Assembly (NCBI GenBank): GCA_900756765.1
Contig: CAAELE010000007.1
Span: 159,889-223,888 of the forward strand
Source of the DNA: an uncultured Collinsella sp.
Lineage (GTDB): Bacteria; Actinomycetota; Coriobacteriia; Coriobacteriales; Coriobacteriaceae
Length of the DNA stretch: 64,000 bases
Reading direction: 5' to 3'
In this document: positions 59,777 to 64,000 of the stretch, one piece after another
Numbering within the stretch: position 1 is the first letter of the stretch
How the letters are laid out: every line of letters begins with the position of its first letter
The notes under the pieces: generated by a model
Told to the model about the DNA's origin: nothing
The model's input: the letters and a program-made list of their open reading frames with translations, nothing else
Database searches by the model: none
Program-made: the position numbers and the translations under genes

Positions 59777-59903
59777 TGCAGCTCCCCTGTAAACCTAATA
59801 ATGCTATCGGCGTATTGTATCCCAGCGCCGCGCATGCGTGGTGCAGGGCATGTGAACACCCCTCATATGGGACAACAAACCATGCCCCAAAGATTGTAAC
59901 CCC

Positions 59904-61769
59904 CTACTTCGTGCGCGGGATGCCCAGCACGTCGAGCGCGTTGGCCATAATGGACTGGAACGGCACCGCAGCGGCATCTGAGCCGCTCGGCGTTCCGTCG
60001 AGCGTGATATAGCACAGCACCTTGGGTGATTGTGCCGGCGCAAAGCCCATAAAGGACGACATGTAGTTCTCCTTGAGGTAGCCGCCGTTCTCGTCGGCAC
60101 GTTCGGCCGTGCCGGTCTTGCCCGCCACGTCATAGCCGTCAACTGCGCCGCCAACGCCCGTGCCTTCAGACACGACCGTCTGCATGCACGATGTCACCTG
60201 GGATGCTGCATCCTCAGAAATCGCACGCTCGCCTTCGCCCCAGTCCTTCTCGTCGCCTTTGCTGGACTTATAGAAGTGCGGGGTCATCATCACGCCGCCG
60301 TTAGCGATGCCGCCCACGGCACGTGCGATCTCAATCGGCGAGACAGACAGCGCCTGTCCAAAGCTCATTGAGCCCAGCGTGGCGCCGTCATACTGGTCAC
60401 GCTCCTTGACGATGCCCAGGCTCTCGCCCGGAAAATCTACACCAGAGCTGTGACCGATGCCCCACTTGTCCACATAGGCGGCAAAGTCGTCGGCACCGAT
60501 CTTGCGCCCCACCAGGACAAAGCCCACGTTGGACGAACGGCGCATCATCTCGCGCACATCCATGGTCATGGCATAGTCGCGCTTGTCGGCATCGGTGACG
60601 GTATCGTCGCCCACCTTGATGCTCGCCGGCACCTCAAACGACGTACTCGATCGCACGACGCCCAAGTCGAAGCCGGCGCCCGCCACGAGTGTCTTAAAGA
60701 CCGAGCCGGGCTCGTAGGCGTCGGTAACCAGGCGCAGGTTCATATCCTCGGTCTTGGCGTTTTCCAAATCGGTCTGGTCGTAGGTCGGATACGAGCAGGC
60801 TGCCAAGATCTCTCCTGTCGTAGGATCGGTGACCAGCGCCGAGCCGTTCTTGGCCTTAGTCTTCTCAACTGCCTCTGCCAGGGCATCCTCGGCCGCACGC
60901 TGGATATTGACGTCGAGCGTCGTCACGATATCAACGCCGTCGACCGCAGCCACCTTTTTATAGGCACCGCCCGCGATATAGCTGCCGTCCCTCGCGCGCT
61001 CGCGCACCAGCGAACCGTTGGTTCCGGTCAAAAGCTTGTTGTACTGTTTTTCGAGGCCCGTCAGACCGTCGTTGTCCACGTTTACCACGCCAAGCACCTG
61101 CGATGCCAGATTGCCGTAGGGGTATACGCGCTTCATGGCCTGCTCAAAGAGCACGCCTGGCAGGTTCTTCTTCTCCAGCGCCGCGACATCATCCTCGTCC
61201 ACCTGACGTTTGATATACACCCAGGTGCCATCCGACTCAACGAGCTCGCGACAGGTCTTTTTATCGATGCCCGTAGCTTTGACCAACGCCGATACCGTTT
61301 TGTCAACGTCCTCGATAAGCTGAGGATTCACGGCGATGTTACGGCATTCGACCGACGACGTCAGCACGTTGCCGTTACGGTCGTAGATGGTACCGCGCTT
61401 GGCATATAGCGTCTGCGCAAGCAAGCGACGTGCATCGGCGCGGTCGCGCAACTTATCGGCTTCCACGATTTGATAGTCGGCAAGGCGAAGGACGCCCAAA
61501 CCCAAGCCAAACCCGATAAAGCCCATGACGGCCTTGCGGCGGGGCAGCGGCGTGCCCGTGAGCCATTCGGTCGACGAGCTCTTGCGCGGTCTGGTGTTAT
61601 GCATTTGAGGGCCACTCGAGCCACGGAGACGCGACGCAGGGTCGTTGCCATAGGACGGCCTCGCGTTGTAAGATGGCCGACCCGTTCCTTGATAACCAGA
61701 ACGTCCCCGCGATGAGGGACGTCCAGAACCGCGACCCCCGTCGGAGCCGCGGCGATAGTCATTTGTCAT
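59904..61769 (-). CDS. ftsI: Septal class B penicillin-binding protein (FtsI/PBP3)
   Basis: 621 residues. About 75 cytoplasmic residues are rich in Gly, Arg and Ser (SDGGRGSGRPSSRGRSGYQG), then one helix (AVMGFIGFGLGLGVLRLADY), the pedestal domain (AKRGTIYDRNGNVL) and the transpeptidase domain. Active-site motifs are EPGSVFKTL (SxxK), RRSSNVGFV (SxN) and VAGKTGTAERA (KTG). It cross-links septal peptidoglycan with FtsW. No PASTA domains are seen. The 17-base gap after the ftsL-like gene fits one operon. Confidence 0.95.
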   Translation of the reverse strand: MTNDYRRGSDGGRGSGRPSSRGRSGYQGTGRPSYNARPSYGNDPASRLRGSSGPQMHNTRPRKSSSTEWLTGTPLPRRKAVMGFIGFGLGLGVLRLADYQIVEADKLRDRADARRLLAQTLYAKRGTIYDRNGNVLTSSVECRNIAVNPQLIEDVDKTVSALVKATGIDKKTCRELVESDGTWVYIKRQVDEDDVAALEKKNLPGVLFEQAMKRVYPYGNLASQVLGVVNVDNDGLTGLEKQYNKLLTGTNGSLVRERARDGSYIAGGAYKKVAAVDGVDIVTTLDVNIQRAAEDALAEAVEKTKAKNGSALVTDPTTGEILAACSYPTYDQTDLENAKTEDMNLRLVTDAYEPGSVFKTLVAGAGFDLGVVRSSTSFEVPASIKVGDDTVTDADKRDYAMTMDVREMMRRSSNVGFVLVGRKIGADDFAAYVDKWGIGHSSGVDFPGESLGIVKERDQYDGATLGSMSFGQALSVSPIEIARAVGGIANGGVMMTPHFYKSSKGDEKDWGEGERAISEDAASQVTSCMQTVVSEGTGVGGAVDGYDVAGKTGTAERADENGGYLKENYMSSFMGFAPAQSPKVLCYITLDGTPSGSDAAAVPFQSIMANALDVLGIPRTK

Positions 61770-61786
61770 ACTCAGCTACCGTCTTG

Positions 61787-62257
61787 TTACTGAGCGGTCG
61801 CGGTCGAGCTAGCGCCCGCGGCTGCATCCTGCGAAAAATCAAGTGTAACGCTCTCGCTGGGCTCCACCATGCCATAAGCACCCGCAAGGTCGCGAATGCG
61901 CGTGTCGGCACCATAGACCGAATGCATGACCTCGAGGTCGGAGCTCTCGTCGGTCGCCTTCTCGAGCGTGTTGGTAAGCGCGGCGTTGCTGTTGAGCACC
62001 TGGGCCGTAACGCCGGCGAGCGCCACGCGGGCGACACCGATCGTCATGAAGATGGCCGCAATGATGCAAAACGTTTTAAGAACGCTCATGAAAACCGGGC
62101 TTACCGCCTGGTTTGCCTGACGGCCCGCGCCCGTGTAGACATCAAAGCGCGGCGTGCGCTGCTCGCGGGGAGCAACGGGAGCCTGCGGTGCCTCACGATA
62201 GGCGGGCATGGCGTTCATATCATAGGCGAGTGCTGCGTTTGAGGTGTTGTAGCCCAT
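61787..62257 (-). CDS. FtsL-like division protein
   Basis: 156 residues. A cytoplasmic stretch of about 55 residues, one membrane helix (VLKTFCIIAAIFMTIGVARVALA), then a heptad-bearing segment (AQVLNSNAALTNTLEKATDESSDLE...) and a short Ala/Ser-rich tail. Size, topology and place between rsmH and ftsI are those of FtsL, which is poorly conserved in sequence; identification rests on these. GGGAGG lies nine bases before the ATG. Confidence 0.8.
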   Translation of the reverse strand: MGYNTSNAALAYDMNAMPAYREAPQAPVAPREQRTPRFDVYTGAGRQANQAVSPVFMSVLKTFCIIAAIFMTIGVARVALAGVTAQVLNSNAALTNTLEKATDESSDLEVMHSVYGADTRIRDLAGAYGMVEPSESVTLDFSQDAAAGASSTATAQ

Positions 62258-62347
62258 GATATGCCGCCTCCCATCCCGAGTACGTTGGTAGTGTGTTTAA
62301 GCTTCGTTTGTGGTACGAGCGGGAGGTCCAATATCGCGCGGTCGCGT

Positions 62348-63313
62348 CTACAGACGCTGCGCCACGCGGATCTTGGCTGATCTCGCCCGAGGGTTGCGCG
62401 CAACCTCATCGGGTTGGGCAACCAGGGGTTTGCGGGTGATGACCTTGAGTATCGGCACGTTGCCGCACACGCACACCGGAATCTCCGGCGGACACGTGCA
62501 CCCCTGGCTCATCTCCTTAAAGTGGTTCTTTACGATACGGTCCTCGAGCGAGTGATACGAGATAACGCAGATGCGTCCGCCCGGGTTGAGCCACCTTGTG
62601 GCGGCGTCAAGCCCTCGCTCGAGCACATCGAGTTCGTGATTGACCTCGATGCGAATGGCCTGGAAACTCTTCTTGGCTGGGTGTCCGCCATGCCGACGAG
62701 CGGCAGCGGGGATACCAGCCTTGATGATCTCGACAAACTGACCGGTGGTTTCGATCGGCTCATGCTCGCGGCGACGCACGATCTCACGCGCGATCTGCGA
62801 GGCGAACTTCTCTTCGCCGTAGACGCGTAGAATCCGGGCGAGGTCGTGTTCGTTATAGGTGTTGATGACCTCAGCTGCGTTTAAGGTGTTGTTACCCGGA
62901 TCCATCCGCATGTCCAATGGGGCGTCCTCGTTGTACGAAAAGCCCCTGCCAGGGATATCGAGTTGCGGCGACGAAACGCCCAAGTCGAACAGGAAACCAT
63001 CGACCCCGGGCACCTCGGCCGAGCAAAGCAGCTCGTCCAAGTCGCCGAAGTTGCCCTTCAGCAGCTGGTGCGGTACGCCGGGAACCTCGCGGTCCAGACG
63101 GGCGCCAGCGGCCTCGAGGGCCATGTCGTCCTGATCGACGCCGAGCAAAAGGCCGGTCTCCCCCACCTGCGCGGCCATCTTTACCGAATGGCCGGCACCG
63201 CCAAGGGTGCAGTCGCAGACGACGGAGCCGCTCTTTAGCTGCAGCGACTCAAGCACTTCGCCGAGCATGACAGGTTCATGCCGATATTCTTGTGTCAAGA
63301 TCCCACGCTCCAT
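62348..63313 (-). CDS. rsmH: 16S rRNA (cytosine1402-N4)-methyltransferase
   Basis: 321 residues. SAM-binding motif DCTLGGAGHSVKMAAQ, then LGVDQDDMAL, FLFDLGVSSPQLDIPGRGFSY and KKSFQAIRIEVNHELD. The C-terminal part has CTCPPEIPVCVCG, a cysteine group seen in many relatives. It modifies C1402 in the decoding centre. It starts 20 bases after the mraZ stop. Confidence 0.96.
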   Translation of the reverse strand: MERGILTQEYRHEPVMLGEVLESLQLKSGSVVCDCTLGGAGHSVKMAAQVGETGLLLGVDQDDMALEAAGARLDREVPGVPHQLLKGNFGDLDELLCSAEVPGVDGFLFDLGVSSPQLDIPGRGFSYNEDAPLDMRMDPGNNTLNAAEVINTYNEHDLARILRVYGEEKFASQIAREIVRRREHEPIETTGQFVEIIKAGIPAAARRHGGHPAKKSFQAIRIEVNHELDVLERGLDAATRWLNPGGRICVISYHSLEDRIVKNHFKEMSQGCTCPPEIPVCVCGNVPILKVITRKPLVAQPDEVARNPRARSAKIRVAQRL

Positions 63314-63333
63314 CCGTTACTCGTGCCTTGCCC

Positions 63334-63768
63334 TTACGAGAAGAAGAGGTCCAGCAGGGCCTCGTCGTCATCGTCCTCATCGGCCGTAGCGCGGTCCCAA
63401 ACCTCAAGGTGGTCGTAGTTGCCCACAACCGTGACCTCGCGGTCGAGGTTCGCCTGCTTGCGGAGAGACTCAGAAAGACCGATACGACCCGCGCTGTCCA
63501 CATCCATCGACGTGGTGCGCTTGTTGATCGCCCTCATGAGCTTCTGGTCGTTGATGTCACGCGGGTTAAAACCCTCGTGGCCCTCACGACCCGCGAAGAG
63601 TCCTTCGACCCACTTATCGAAGGCCTCGGCAGAGAACACGTACAGAGCATCGACATCCAGGGCTTTGAACACGCGAACGTGCTCTCCAAGCTCCTCGCGA
63701 AGGGGTGCAGGCAGGGATAGACGACCTTTTGCATCGAGATTGCGCTCGTATGCACCCGTCATTCCCAT
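63334..63768 (-). CDS. mraZ: Transcriptional regulator MraZ
   Basis: 144 residues with two SpoVT/AbrB-type repeats: GAYERNLDAKGRLSLPAPLRE near residue 5 and TSMDVDSAGRIGLSESLRKQ near residue 87. It binds repeats in its own promoter and regulates the dcw operon. GGGGAG lies seven bases before ATG. An acidic tail (ADEDDDDEALLDLFF) is unusual. First gene of the cluster. Confidence 0.95.
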   Translation of the reverse strand: MGMTGAYERNLDAKGRLSLPAPLREELGEHVRVFKALDVDALYVFSAEAFDKWVEGLFAGREGHEGFNPRDINDQKLMRAINKRTTSMDVDSAGRIGLSESLRKQANLDREVTVVGNYDHLEVWDRATADEDDDDEALLDLFFS

Positions 63769-63804
63769 GTGCGCCCTCCCCTCGGTTACTCAGATGGCAC
63801 GTAC

Positions 63805-63865
63805 GCGGGGAACCACCCCGCCTGTCGACGTCATCAATAATATGGGGAACCGCCCCATTTTTCAA
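63805..63865 (-). promoter_or_regulatory. mraZ/dcw promoter with two matching inverted repeats
   Basis: Minus strand: TTGAAA (63860-63865), a 17-base spacer and TATTAT (63837-63842) form a near-ideal promoter. Inside the spacer is ATGGGG-CGGTT-CCCCAT (63842-63858). Downstream of the start lies GCGGGG-TGGTT-CCCCGC (63805-63821). The two repeats share GGGG-NGGTT-CCCC, so one protein may bind both. Confidence 0.75.
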
Positions 63866-64000
63866 CACCTTTCCCCACCCCTTCCCCCACCCCGCCCCAC
63901 CACTCCACTCCCAATATGTTGTAAAACACCCCCGAGCATATGTTCGAAAACACAATATGTTGTGTTTGCAGCAGAGGCGGGATGCCACCTGTAGAACCAC
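63866..64000 (-). promoter_or_regulatory. G-rich TGGGG array and ATATGTT repeats upstream of the dcw promoter
   Basis: On the minus strand TGGGG recurs several times between about 63870 and 63912, two copies exactly ten bases apart. This recalls the TGGGN-N5 repeats bound by MraZ in E. coli, though MraZ sites usually lie nearer the start. Further up, ATATGTT (plus strand) occurs at 63914, 63939 and 63955, the last within AAACACAA-TATG-TTGTGTTT (63948-63967). No ORF is supported to the window edge. Confidence 0.45.

Noticed and set aside
56468..59899. A 1143-codon open frame on the plus strand antisense to murD, mraY and murF
   Set aside because: It lies wholly opposite three well-identified genes. 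Its translation is rich in His, Arg, Gln and Gly without any domain, and GC-ending codon bias in this genome creates long antisense frames. No ribosome binding site or family likeness.

Overview
The window is about 64 kb of GC-rich bacterial chromosome with dense, short-spaced genes and AAGGAG-type ribosome binding sites. The gene content suggests a gut anaerobe of the Coriobacteriia, most likely Collinsella or a close relative. The reasons are an actinobacterial division cluster with SepF and DivIVA and no FtsA, a molybdenum-cofactor plus molybdate-uptake block, a double-cubane-cluster 2-hydroxyacyl-CoA dehydratase-like reductase, an L-cysteine desulfidase, and many intergenic palindromes. 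The taxon is an inference from content and protein style, not from a marker search. Apart from rnpB, a TPP riboswitch and one weak small-RNA candidate I see no RNA genes, and no prophage, insertion sequence or CRISPR array.

Layout. At 1-6.3 kb (all minus) lie a partial dehydratase-type reductase, then modC, modB, modA, mogA and moeA: molybdate uptake beside molybdopterin assembly. At 6.5-14.3 kb are a CLC-type anion transporter, a lipid kinase, an ArfB-like rescue factor, xpt, an MFS exporter, an O-acetylhomoserine sulfhydrylase, a C-GCAxxG-C-C protein and a YigZ protein. At 14.4-16.4 kb are a large hairpin, rnpB and rpsA. At 16.7-25.1 kb are two HAD phosphatases, a cysteine desulfidase, rpiB, ndk, argH and argG. 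At 25.4-31.2 kb are polA, an M18 aminopeptidase, yaaA and a small membrane protein. At 31.3-33.7 kb is a TPP-riboswitch-controlled thiC followed by thiD. At 33.7-40 kb come a remarkable block of five tandem hairpins, an SGNH hydrolase, a macrodomain/PARG-like protein, a Bax-inhibitor-1 family protein, a PiT phosphate transporter with its DUF47 partner, and a nitroreductase.

From 40.1 kb to the right edge everything is on the minus strand and forms a division/cell-wall superregion. Read in the direction of transcription it is mraZ-rsmH-ftsL-like-ftsI-murF-mraY-murD-ftsW-murG-murC-murB-ftsQ, ftsZ, pgeF, pstS-pstC-pstA-pstB-phoU, yggS-sepF-yggT-divIVA. Two points stand out. murE is missing from its usual place between ftsI and murF. 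A complete high-affinity phosphate operon sits inside the conserved ftsZ-pgeF-yggS-sepF-yggT-divIVA series, joined to pgeF by a 4-base ATGA overlap. So precursor synthesis, septal synthesis, Z-ring assembly, phosphate supply and polar growth are encoded side by side.

The intergenic spaces carry several families of long, near-perfect palindromes. Two families are present twice in this window, and one forms three copies at an 80-base period. These, the pst insertion, the non-canonical start of yggT, the extended ModB and the PARG-like protein that lacks its usual second glutamate are the points most worth following up.
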